NCBI GenBank assembly: GCA_029258815.1
Contig: JAPDJZ010000046.1
Span: 1-14,144, forward strand
DNA: 14,144 nt
Direction: 5' to 3'
Source of the DNA: an archaeon
GTDB lineage: Archaea > Thermoproteota > Nitrososphaeria_A > Caldarchaeales > Wolframiiraptoraceae
In this document: in pieces, positions 1-4,887 of the stretch
Layout of the letters: each line of letters begins with the position of its first letter
Position numbering within the stretch: the first letter of the stretch is position 1
Translations under genes and position numbers: made by a program
The notes under the pieces: generated by a model
What the model saw: the letters and a program-made list of their open reading frames with translations, nothing else
Database searches by the model: none
Told to the model about the DNA's origin: nothing

Positions 1-516
1 CTTAACGGTAAGCGCGTAGGAGCCCGCGCCCTCGATCTCGCTGTAAGGGACCAGCCGAAAGCCTACGGCTCCATCCTCATCGGATTCGGCCCTCACCTCG
101 TATCCCCCCGCGCTTCTCAGGGAAACCTCGGCTCCTCCAACCGGCCCGCCATCCAAGTTCTTTACCCAGAGCTTAACCTCGCTTACGAGGGCGGTCAGCT
201 CCACAAGCTCGTCCCCCGGAACGCTAACCCTCCTCTCAGCCAAGGTTACGTTATCGAGCTTAACCCGAGCTACGTATTCTCCCTCGGTGAGGTGCCTGAA
301 CTCGGCGTAGCCCGTCGAGTTCGTTAAGAACTTCCTAACCTCCGAATCCTTGATGAGGCGAACCTCGATCTTCTCCAGCGGCCTCCCCAGAGGATCTAGA
401 ACCCGTATGGTTAGAGATGCTTCGGCGTCTTGAGCATGAGCCGGGGAGCACGCGATCGAGGCGACTAAAGCTAGGATAAATAGGATCGCCATAATCTTCG
501 AGAGCATCGCCCTCAT
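1..516 (-). CDS. Secreted protein with Ig-like (carboxypeptidase-regulatory-like) repeats, C-terminus beyond window
   Basis: The minus frame from ATG 516 is open without a stop to the window edge, giving 172 residues of a longer protein. Residues 1-28 look like a Sec signal peptide: basic start, hydrophobic core around residues 9-22, then an AHA-Q cleavage site. Two related beta-rich repeats follow, about 33-105 and 108-172. Each begins with a strand resembling LTIRVLDPLGRPL or VKLWVKNLDGGPV and has a later turn of the type NSTGYAEF or DEDGAVGF, as in carboxypeptidase regulatory-like or Big-type domains. It is therefore an exported or surface protein; the missing C-terminal part would say more. 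It starts 13 nt after the Nudix stop and is probably co-transcribed with it. An in-frame ATG at 507 is an alternative start. The family is inferred from pattern only and the function is unknown. Confidence 0.8.
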   Translation of the reverse strand, partial: MRAMLSKIMAILFILALVASIACSPAHAQDAEASLTIRVLDPLGRPLEKIEVRLIKDSEVRKFLTNSTGYAEFRHLTEGEYVARVKLDNVTLAERRVSVPGDELVELTALVSEVKLWVKNLDGGPVGGAEVSLRSAGGYEVRAESDEDGAVGFRLVPYSEIEGAGSYALTVK

Positions 517-529
517 GCTCTCAGCCCGC

Positions 530-976
530 TCAAGGCTTCTCCCAGCGCAGCAGGCTCGAGTTCTTAAGCAGATACTCATGAGCCTCTCGGAGAGTCTCCT
601 TAGCCGTCTTAAAAGTTAATCTCCTTAACGCGCTCCTATAGTCGAGCCAAGCATAGCCGACGTGCTCGTAGGATAGGGTAACCTCCTTCGTCGGAGCCCT
701 CGCGAGATAGAATATCACCGTCTTCCTAACAAGCTGGCCGGCCTTCCGGTAAAAATATTGAATAGTCTTCCTAAACCCCGGAACTATCTCTATCCCGCTA
801 ATCCCCGTCTCCTCCCAAACCTCCCTCCTAACCGTATCAAGCTCGGTCTCGCCCGCCTCGATTGCGCCCTTAGGGAAATCCCAGTGGCCAGCCTCGTAAT
901 GGAGGATCAGATACTCGACGAGCCTCCAGTCGGCCGTGTAAAATAGAACGGCTCCGGCAGAAGTCTCTCTAAGCAT
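530..976 (-). CDS. Nudix hydrolase, probable bis(5'-nucleosyl)-tetraphosphatase (Ap4A hydrolase type)
   Basis: The protein carries a complete Nudix box. Counted from an upstream GTG (985), G40 is followed by E46, then R54-E55 and E58-E59 with G61, matching GX5EX7REUXEEXGU; the glutamates bind the catalytic metal. It is preceded by HWDFPKG, and the C-terminal half (YEHVGYAWLDY, then an FKTAKETLREAHEYL helix) resembles asymmetric Ap4A hydrolases such as NUDT2. The likely role is cleaving dinucleoside polyphosphates such as Ap4A to ATP and AMP in the cytoplasm, although Nudix substrate calls from sequence are uncertain. I start at ATG 976 (148 residues) because GGTGA sits 5 nt upstream; GTG 985 would add three residues. 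A TATA-like box at 1022-1031 gives it its own promoter, and the secreted-protein gene follows after 13 nt. Confidence 0.9.
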   Translation of the reverse strand: MLRETSAGAVLFYTADWRLVEYLILHYEAGHWDFPKGAIEAGETELDTVRREVWEETGISGIEIVPGFRKTIQYFYRKAGQLVRKTVIFYLARAPTKEVTLSYEHVGYAWLDYRSALRRLTFKTAKETLREAHEYLLKNSSLLRWEKP

Positions 977-981
977 AGGAT

Positions 982-986
982 TCACC
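982..986 (-). promoter_or_regulatory. Shine-Dalgarno GGTGA deciding the Nudix start
   Basis: On the minus strand GGTGA lies 5 nt before ATG 976. It matches the archaeal anti-SD sequence at the 16S 3' end, and the alternative GTG start lies inside it. This favours ATG 976. Confidence 0.5.
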
Positions 987-1021
987 CTTGCAGCAGTCTA
1001 TACATCTTAAACGGGATAGAG

Positions 1022-1031
1022 CTTAAAATAT
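1022..1031 (-). promoter_or_regulatory. TATA-like box for the Nudix gene
   Basis: The minus strand reads ATATTTTAAG. A transcript start about 25 bp downstream (near 1000) would give a leader of roughly 25 nt to ATG 976. Position and composition fit an archaeal promoter; no transcript data. Confidence 0.45.
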
Positions 1032-1058
1032 CCTAATCCGCCGCCCGAATCCTAAAGC

Positions 1059-1067
1059 CTTAAAAAT
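1059..1067 (+). promoter_or_regulatory. TATA-like box for the small unknown gene
   Basis: CTTAAAAAT on the plus strand predicts transcription starting near 1088, right at GGTGAAAGGGG. That is 114 nt before the first ATG of the downstream gene but close to the 5' limit of its open frame, which supports an earlier translation start. Confidence 0.4.
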
Positions 1068-1201
1068 CATGCCGCACGAGCTAAGCCGGTGAAAGGGGAC
1101 TGAGCGGATCCCTCGAAGAAGCCCTGCGGAGCCTAATCCGGGGGCAGGAGGAGTCGAGGGCGAATAAAGCCGCCGTAGACCTTCTCAAAGCCCTACTCCT
1201 A

Positions 1202-1498
1202 ATGTACGGCTCGGCGTGGGAGAGCGAGCTCAAGGATATGCTGATGACGATCTGGAGCGTTAGGGGCCTCGGGCTCGAGGAGGTAGGAAGGATGCAGGAG
1301 GCGGTGGAGGAGGCGGAGAGAATGCTCCGGAAATCCGGGTTAATAACTGTGGAGGAGAAGGATAGAGGAGACTTGGGTAGGAGTGGGCCGGTAAGGGAGA
1401 AGCTCTACAAGCTCCAGAACCTCTTCCAAGTCATGAAGCTGCTGGGCGGAGATCCTGAGCTGGATAGGGTGAGGCTCCAGCTGCAGGGCCAGCTTTAG
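1202..1498 (+). CDS. Conserved-looking small protein of unknown function; start probably further upstream
   Basis: I do not recognise this protein. From the first canonical start, ATG 1202, it has 98 residues, mostly charged amphipathic helix (for example MQEAVEEAERMLRKSGLITVEEKD), with no signal, membrane segment or cysteine motif. A helical N-terminus followed by a central two-helix segment would suit a small regulatory or adaptor protein, but this is not evidence of function. ATG 1202 has no Shine-Dalgarno, while the frame stays open back to 1085 and encodes a credible helix (SLEEALRSLIRGQEESRANK). No ATG, GTG or TTG occurs in that extension. Possible starts are a CTG at 1100 behind GGTGA (1088-1092), or GTG 1089 if one G is missing from the run at 1095-1098. 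It ends 54 nt before the GH114 gene. Confidence 0.6.
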   Translation: MYGSAWESELKDMLMTIWSVRGLGLEEVGRMQEAVEEAERMLRKSGLITVEEKDRGDLGRSGPVREKLYKLQNLFQVMKLLGGDPELDRVRLQLQGQL

Positions 1499-1512
1499 CC
1501 GAGCCCGAATAA

Positions 1513-1522
1513 AGCTTATAGG
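1513..1522 (+). promoter_or_regulatory. TATA-like box for the GH114-type gene
   Basis: AGCTTATAGG predicts a transcript start near 1543, leaving a leader of about 10 nt before ATG 1553. Confidence 0.4.
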
Positions 1523-1552
1523 ATCATCGGCGGCAGAATATGATGGGGCGCT

Positions 1553-2386
1553 ATGAAGCCCATGGCCATCGCCCTAGCGACGCTACTGCTCGCCTCCCCC
1601 TTCACGGCGACATCACCTGCTATACGCGATAAACCCGACGTGATAATCTGGTATGATAACGTTAACGAATCAAAGCTCCTCGAGCTAGCGCCAAAACTAC
1701 TGATAGTGGATCCCGGCGAGGTCGAACGCGAAACCATAAGAAAGCTCCAAAAGCTTGGAACGGAGGTCATAGCATACGTCAACTTGGGAATGGCCGAAGA
1801 GTGGAGAAGCTACTGGAAGGAGCGGTGGCGCCGCAGTCCCCCCAGATGGATCGCCGAAAAATCGAGAGAATGGAGCGGAGAATACATAGTAATGTTCTGG
1901 CACCCGGCCTGGAGAAGGATCCTAAGGAGAGTCCTGAAGAGCATCGAGCGGGAGGGCTACGACGGAATTCTCCTAGATAACATAGACGTCTACGAGTATT
2001 GGGAGGAGAAAGGATGCAAGGCCGAGGAGAAGCTGCTCATGATCATCAAGTGGATAAAACTGACCTATAATGGAAAAATATACGTAAACATAGGAAGCGG
2101 CCTCAAGCTCATCTACGACGAAGAGTTCATGAAGCTCGTGGACGGAGTTCTGAGAGAGGAAGTCTGGGCGTCCTACAGGGGGGTCATCGACCCGGAAGAA
2201 ACCAAAGAAATCCTGAACGCGCTGATATACGCCAAGCAGCGCGGAAAAGATGTCGTAATCCTAGACTACTCCAACGACGAACGGCTAACGAATGCGATAC
2301 TATCGGAGTGCGCGATCCTAGGCTTCAAATGCTACATCGGGTCAAGAGACCTCAACTCTCTCCCGAAGTACCTTCAAGGGAGTTAG
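1553..2386 (+). CDS. Secreted GH114 / TM1410-like glycoside hydrolase (endo-alpha-1,4-polygalactosaminidase family)
   Basis: The 277-residue protein begins with a signal-peptide-like segment (about 1-23, MAIALATLLLASPFTA then SPA), so it is probably exported. The rest follows the TIM-barrel TM1410/GH114 pattern: AYVNLGMAEEWRSYW (74-88), FWHPAWRRI (115-123), GYDGILLDNID (135-145, carrying conserved acidic residues), YVNIGSG (177-183), a late acidic EEVW (202-205) and VVILDYSND (234-242). The family includes enzymes acting on alpha-1,4-galactosaminoglycan, which suggests action on an extracellular amino-sugar polysaccharide, perhaps the cell's own coat or a neighbour's biofilm. The exact substrate cannot be read from sequence. 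ATG 1553 follows a TATA-like box by the usual distance. The coding sequence looks richer in A than its neighbours, but I did not count it. Confidence 0.8.
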   Translation: MKPMAIALATLLLASPFTATSPAIRDKPDVIIWYDNVNESKLLELAPKLLIVDPGEVERETIRKLQKLGTEVIAYVNLGMAEEWRSYWKERWRRSPPRWIAEKSREWSGEYIVMFWHPAWRRILRRVLKSIEREGYDGILLDNIDVYEYWEEKGCKAEEKLLMIIKWIKLTYNGKIYVNIGSGLKLIYDEEFMKLVDGVLREEVWASYRGVIDPEETKEILNALIYAKQRGKDVVILDYSNDERLTNAILSECAILGFKCYIGSRDLNSLPKYLQGS

Positions 2387-2400
2387 AGGAGTCGAGTCTA

Positions 2401-2415
2401 CGTCTGCAGCAGACG
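2401..2415. repeat. Short perfect inverted repeat after the GH114 gene
   Basis: CGTCTGC and GCAGACG flank one central A, 14 nt after the stop. It could form a 6-bp hairpin. No T-tract follows, so I do not call it a terminator. Confidence 0.35.
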
Positions 2416-2492
2416 ACGAAGATGCCTAAAGACCGGTGAAGACGCTCCGCCCGAGCTACTAGAGAAAGATGCCGGGAAAGCTCCGCGGAAGA

Positions 2493-2554
2493 TGGGGGTC
2501 GGCTCGGCTCTTCCTGCATCACGGGTCAGTCTGGGACGGCTGCCTCATCCCCCT
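2493..2554 (-). ncRNA. Candidate C/D-box guide RNA (degenerate, low confidence)
   Basis: On the minus strand a GGGGG (2549-2553) and CCCCC (2494-2498) pair could close the molecule. Between them, in order, are GATGA (C-like, 2545-2549), CTGA (D', 2526-2529), TGATG (C'-like, 2517-2521) and CCGA (D-like, 2499-2502). The two spacers are about 14 and 13 nt, close to the archaeal guide length. The internal C'/D' pair is good, but the terminal C and D boxes each deviate from UGAUGA and CUGA. It lies in the gap between convergent genes. No rRNA or tRNA target could be identified here. Confidence 0.25.
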
Positions 2555-2614
2555 AGATGGGTGATTCCGCTGCTTGGTTTTAAGCCTTCTGTGGGGGCCT
2601 CGTTCTTGGCGGAT

Positions 2615-4135
2615 TTAGCTCGGGAAGGCTTCCACGTTCACCCTGTATCTCTTCGCGATTTTTAGAAGCTTGTTCTGGCATTTTCTGATGTATGTTCGGT
2701 AGTATCTTTCCGGAATGTAGATTCTTATGATGTTCCCGTTCTCCTCGATCCTGAAGTCGGGTATGTATTCGTGGAGTATGTTCGAGATCTTGAAGGCGGG
2801 TTTGCTCATCTCCATCCTAGTCTTCTCCCTCTTCAGGGGGACGACGAAGCTCCTCTCCCCGAATACGTATAGCTCGAACTTCGGCTCATCGGTTAGGAAG
2901 TCCTTGACTATGACCGTCGGCCTCGCTAAGTCCTCCTTCTTGAGCCCCGCCGGAACCTTGACAGTCATCTCGAGCGAGTATATCTCCGCGACCTCGCCCC
3001 TGTCCATGAAGATGACCGTGTCCACGATCGATGGGAGCACGCCTATATCGATTCTATTCGCGATCCTCTGGATGGCGTCGATGGGCGTCGTCGCGTGGAT
3101 GACCCCGATCATGCCGATCCCGGCGAGCCTCAGATCTATGAAGAGATCGAAGTCCTCGGCCCCCCGGATCTCGTCGAAGATCGTGTAATCCGGCCTGCCC
3201 AGGAGTAGGACGTCGTGAAGCTCGTCGTGCTTCGAAGCGGATTTCGAGTACTGGGTTATCTCGGCCGAGACCTGGAGGTCCCTCGGGCTCTCGATGGTCT
3301 TCACGATCTTGTTTAGGGATCTGTAATGCTCTGCTAGGGCTTGGGCGAAGGTGGATTTCCCCATCCCCGGGGGCCCCGCTATCAGGATTCCCTCGGCCTG
3401 GAGCTCGAGCCTCTCCAAGACTTTTAGCGGTAGATTGTACTCTCCTAGGCTCTTTCTCATTATCGGCTTGACCACGGTTAGCTCGAATCCGTCTGAGAAG
3501 GGGGGCCTGGTCGCGACTATCCTGAAGTTTCTAAGCTGGAAGATCTTCACCCCCGGCTTATCGACCTCTAGGAAGGCGTCCGTCCCCAAGCCCGTATAAG
3601 CCTCCCTCATTAAGTGGGCTAGGATCAGCTCCATATCCTCTCTAGTAACCGGCTCGTCCGTGGCCTCGTCTAGCCTCCAGCTTCTCGGGGATCCCCGCTT
3701 AACCCTAGGCGGAAGCCCCTCCTTGAGGTGGACGCTCATAACCTCCTCGGTGAATAGCTCGTCGATCCTTATCGGCGGAGGCGGAAGCTCGTAAACGACG
3801 TCGACGCCCATCGACTCGGCCATCTTCGCGGCGATCGGATCGCAGGTTACTAGGCTCGCCCTCCTGCGCTTGGCTTCGTCGAGGACTGTAAGCCTCTTAC
3901 AACCCGCCCCCCCTCCAACGTACTCTATCTCAACCCCTCCGGCCCTACAAGCCTCCACGAGCTTTTCGAGCCCTTCGAGGGCCAGGGTATCGCCCTCGGC
4001 CGCGAGCCTCTCGGCCTCGGCCAGAAGCCCCCTATGAAGAAGCACTCTACCCCTGAGTAGCCCGGTCTCGACTAGGTGAACGACCGACTTAAGCTGGATC
4101 GCCGACAGATCCGGCAGGTAAAGCTTATCCCCCAT
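2615..4135 (-). CDS. PINA-type ATPase: N-terminal PIN domain, P-loop ATPase, C-terminal KH-like domain
   Basis: The 506-residue protein has three parts. Residues 5-118 form a PIN-like nuclease fold, with D9 (LPDLSAI), D86 and D99 (VTCDP) as likely acidic residues. Residues about 165-390 are a secretion-ATPase-like (PilT/VirB11) RecA domain with Walker A GPPGMGKST (254-262), Walker B YTIFDEI (317-323; D321-E322) and the later VIHATTPIDAIQRI motif. The last 50 residues resemble the KH-like tail of this family. Archaeal members such as Sulfolobus PINA form hexamers that drive Holliday-junction branch migration with Hjc, so a DNA-recombination or repair role is likely. It is not a type IV pilus motor: there is no pilus gene nearby and the PIN domain sets it apart. 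ATG 4135 lies about 36 nt after a TATA-like box at 4171-4178. It is downstream of the tRNA gene on the same strand but separated by that gene's oligo-T. Confidence 0.9.
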   Translation of the reverse strand: MGDKLYLPDLSAIQLKSVVHLVETGLLRGRVLLHRGLLAEAERLAAEGDTLALEGLEKLVEACRAGGVEIEYVGGGAGCKRLTVLDEAKRRRASLVTCDPIAAKMAESMGVDVVYELPPPPIRIDELFTEEVMSVHLKEGLPPRVKRGSPRSWRLDEATDEPVTREDMELILAHLMREAYTGLGTDAFLEVDKPGVKIFQLRNFRIVATRPPFSDGFELTVVKPIMRKSLGEYNLPLKVLERLELQAEGILIAGPPGMGKSTFAQALAEHYRSLNKIVKTIESPRDLQVSAEITQYSKSASKHDELHDVLLLGRPDYTIFDEIRGAEDFDLFIDLRLAGIGMIGVIHATTPIDAIQRIANRIDIGVLPSIVDTVIFMDRGEVAEIYSLEMTVKVPAGLKKEDLARPTVIVKDFLTDEPKFELYVFGERSFVVPLKREKTRMEMSKPAFKISNILHEYIPDFRIEENGNIIRIYIPERYYRTYIRKCQNKLLKIAKRYRVNVEAFPS

Positions 4136-4170
4136 GATCCCTTAACTTGATGAAAGCCCGCGCAGCTCAT

Positions 4171-4178
4171 CTAATAAA
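4171..4178 (-). promoter_or_regulatory. TATA-like box for the PIN-ATPase gene
   Basis: The minus strand reads TTTATTAG. A start near 4149 would give a leader of about 14 nt to ATG 4135. Confidence 0.45.
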
Positions 4179-4231
4179 CCATACCAAAGCGGGCATCCGC
4201 CATGAGCCGGATTCCCCGGCCCTCCTCCGAG

Positions 4232-4236
4232 AAAAA
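4232..4236 (-). terminator. Oligo-T terminator of the tRNA gene
   Basis: TTTTT (in CCTTTTTCTC) occurs 14 nt after the tRNA 3' end on the minus strand, as expected for intrinsic oligo-T termination in archaea. Confidence 0.55.
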
Positions 4237-4288
4237 GGATTTTGGAGAGATGGTAGCCCGGCTGGGATTCGAACCCAGGTCCCCGGGT

Positions 4289-4319
4289 CTCTCCTCACCC
4301 TCCTACGCGGCCGTGCGAT
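4289..4319 (-). other. tRNA-Gln intron 2 (31 nt, canonical position 37/38)
   Basis: The ends fit a bulge-helix-bulge. Loop bases 32-35 (CTTT) pair with intron GGAG (C-G, U-A, two G-U). The bulges are GG|A and AG|A, cut after the second base of each, and the inner helix is TCGC with GTGA including one G-U. Splicing by the archaeal tRNA endonuclease restores loop CTTTGGA. Confidence 0.85.
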
Positions 4320-4335
4320 CCAAAGCCCGGGATCC

Positions 4336-4361
4336 GTAACCCCTCCTTCTGACCAGCAGGC
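4336..4361 (-). other. tRNA-Gln intron 1 (26 nt, D-arm, between positions 21 and 22)
   Basis: GGCC of the D-loop pairs with GGTT near the intron 3' end (two G-U, two C-G). The bulges are AA|G and AC|G, and the inner helix CCT pairs with AGG. The junction could shift by one base (G repeated at both ends), but the bulge geometry favours this one. Removal restores the D-stem GTCT/GGAT. Confidence 0.8.
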
Positions 4362-4410
4362 TTGGCCGCTAGACGACCGGGCTTCCCCAAGTAGATGCTC
4401 CGCCGGGATG

Positions 4411-4421
4411 TTTTGTATTTT
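4411..4421 (-). promoter_or_regulatory. TATA-like box of the tRNA-Gln gene
   Basis: The minus strand reads AAAATACAAAA about 28-38 bp before the tRNA 5' end, preceded by a purine-rich BRE-like stretch. This suits a transcript starting a few bases before the mature tRNA. Confidence 0.6.
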
Positions 4422-4437
4422 CCCTTGGTTCTAGGGG

Positions 4438-4459
4438 CTGGCCTGCGGCCCGGCCCTAT
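4438..4459. repeat. GC-rich imperfect inverted repeat
   Basis: CTGGCC and GGCCCGG-type arms around CTGC can fold into a short GC-rich hairpin in the gap between the tRNA and the zinc-ribbon gene. No associated function is visible. Confidence 0.2.
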
Positions 4460-4609
4460 GCGTGGGGGTTATGGAGGGTTCAGGCCTTGAAGCAATACCG
4501 TATACGGCTGACGGGAAGCTACTTAATTAGGCGAGGGGGATAAGTAAGCGTAGTGGGGGTTCGGCCGTAGGCTTTTCCGCCGATATGGTGCTGGGAGGCG
4601 GGAGCGGGA

Positions 4610-4831
4610 TTGAAGAGGGTTTTCAAGGTCGTTAGATGCCCTAGATGCGGCTTCCTCCAGCTTACGGCCGCCTCCAAGATCGTTAGATGCTTTAGTTGCG
4701 GGCTCTCTTGGCAGCTCGATCGAGAGGCGATACTCTTCTCAAGCCCCGACTTCGGGAGGGCTAGGGAGTTCCTGGCGAAGCTGAAGCAGAGGAGGGAGGC
4801 GGGCTTTAGGAAGGCTTCCGGGGAAGGCTAG
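4610..4831 (+). CDS. Small zinc-ribbon protein, DUF1922-like
   Basis: This 73-residue protein has two CPxCG-type knuckles, C10-P-R-C13-G and C27-F-S-C30-G, that together would bind one zinc ion, followed by a charged helix (about residues 48-67, GRAREFLAKLKQRREAG). Length and layout match the DUF1922 family known from Methanothermobacter (MTH1184 type), whose function is not known to me. Such ribbons often bind nucleic acid or act as protein adaptors, but nothing here proves that. The start is TTG 4610 behind a purine-rich GGAGCGGGA stretch; there is no in-frame ATG or GTG just upstream. The stop is followed at once by a 6-bp inverted repeat, and the endonuclease IV gene starts 56 nt later with its own TATA-like box. 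Confidence 0.8.
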   Translation: MKRVFKVVRCPRCGFLQLTAASKIVRCFSCGLSWQLDREAILFSSPDFGRAREFLAKLKQRREAGFRKASGEG

Positions 4832-4850
4832 GAGCGGGTGGAGGCGCTCC
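4831..4850. repeat. Inverted repeat after the zinc-ribbon gene
   Basis: GGAGCG (4831-4836) and CGCTCC (4845-4850) could form a 6-bp hairpin with an 8-nt loop, overlapping the stop codon of the upstream gene. There is no T-tract directly behind it. Confidence 0.3.
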
Positions 4851-4854
4851 GTAA

Positions 4855-4863
4855 AGATTTAAG
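4855..4863 (+). promoter_or_regulatory. TATA-like box for endonuclease IV
   Basis: AGATTTAAG predicts transcription starting near 4885, so the mRNA would begin almost at ATG 4888 and be leaderless or nearly so. Confidence 0.45.
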
Positions 4864-4887
4864 CCTAGAGGCCTTTCATTCAGATGG

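Larger units (their letters stand above)
2387..2614. other. Intergenic region between convergent genes
   Basis: No credible protein-coding frame. It holds the inverted repeat at 2401-2415 and the weak C/D-box RNA candidate at 2493-2554. A T-rich stretch suitable as a 3' end for the plus-strand transcript occurs near 2576-2591. Confidence 0.5.
4251..4383 (-). tRNA. tRNA-Gln(UUG) with two introns and encoded CCA
   Basis: Read on the minus strand: acceptor AGCCCGG (4383-4377) pairs with CCGGGCT (4261-4255), then discriminator A (4254) and encoded CCA (4253-4251). The T-arm is CTGGG-TTCGAAT-CCCAG (4278-4262). The D-stem GTCT pairs with GGAT (4335-4332) only after a 26-nt intron is removed, leaving D-loop AGCGGCCAA. 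The anticodon stem CCGGG (4330-4326) pairs with CCCGG (4287-4283) around loop CTTTGGA, giving anticodon UUG, only after a 31-nt intron following G37 is removed. The spliced tRNA is 73 nt plus CCA, with a 4-nt variable loop. U34 would read CAA and CAG, and G36-G37 makes it a plausible substrate of the Trm5 encoded at 8739-9794. TATA-like box and oligo-T flank it. Confidence 0.93.
4384..4609. other. Intergenic region with promoters only
   Basis: No convincing coding frame or recognisable structured RNA. It contains the tRNA TATA box (4411-4421), a GC-rich hairpin (about 4438-4459), the 10-bp palindrome CCGTATACGG (4498-4507) and a weak plus-strand TATA-like CTTAATTAG (4522-4530) that could serve the zinc-ribbon gene with a long leader. 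Confidence 0.45.

Noticed and set aside
1069..1092. Seven-codon frame from ATG 1069 as a leader peptide
   Set aside because: It lies upstream of the predicted transcript start and is too short to support.
2401..2415. Inverted repeat as a hairpin terminator of the GH114 gene
   Set aside because: No T-tract follows, and archaeal termination depends mainly on oligo-T, not on hairpins.
2615..4135. PIN-ATPase as a type IV pilus or secretion motor
   Set aside because: The N-terminal PIN domain, KH-like tail and absence of pilus neighbours fit PINA-type proteins.
4147..4434. Open frame of 95 codons on the plus strand
   Set aside because: It runs antisense through the tRNA-Gln gene; the PAGIRTQVPG stretch is the typical translation of an antisense T-arm.
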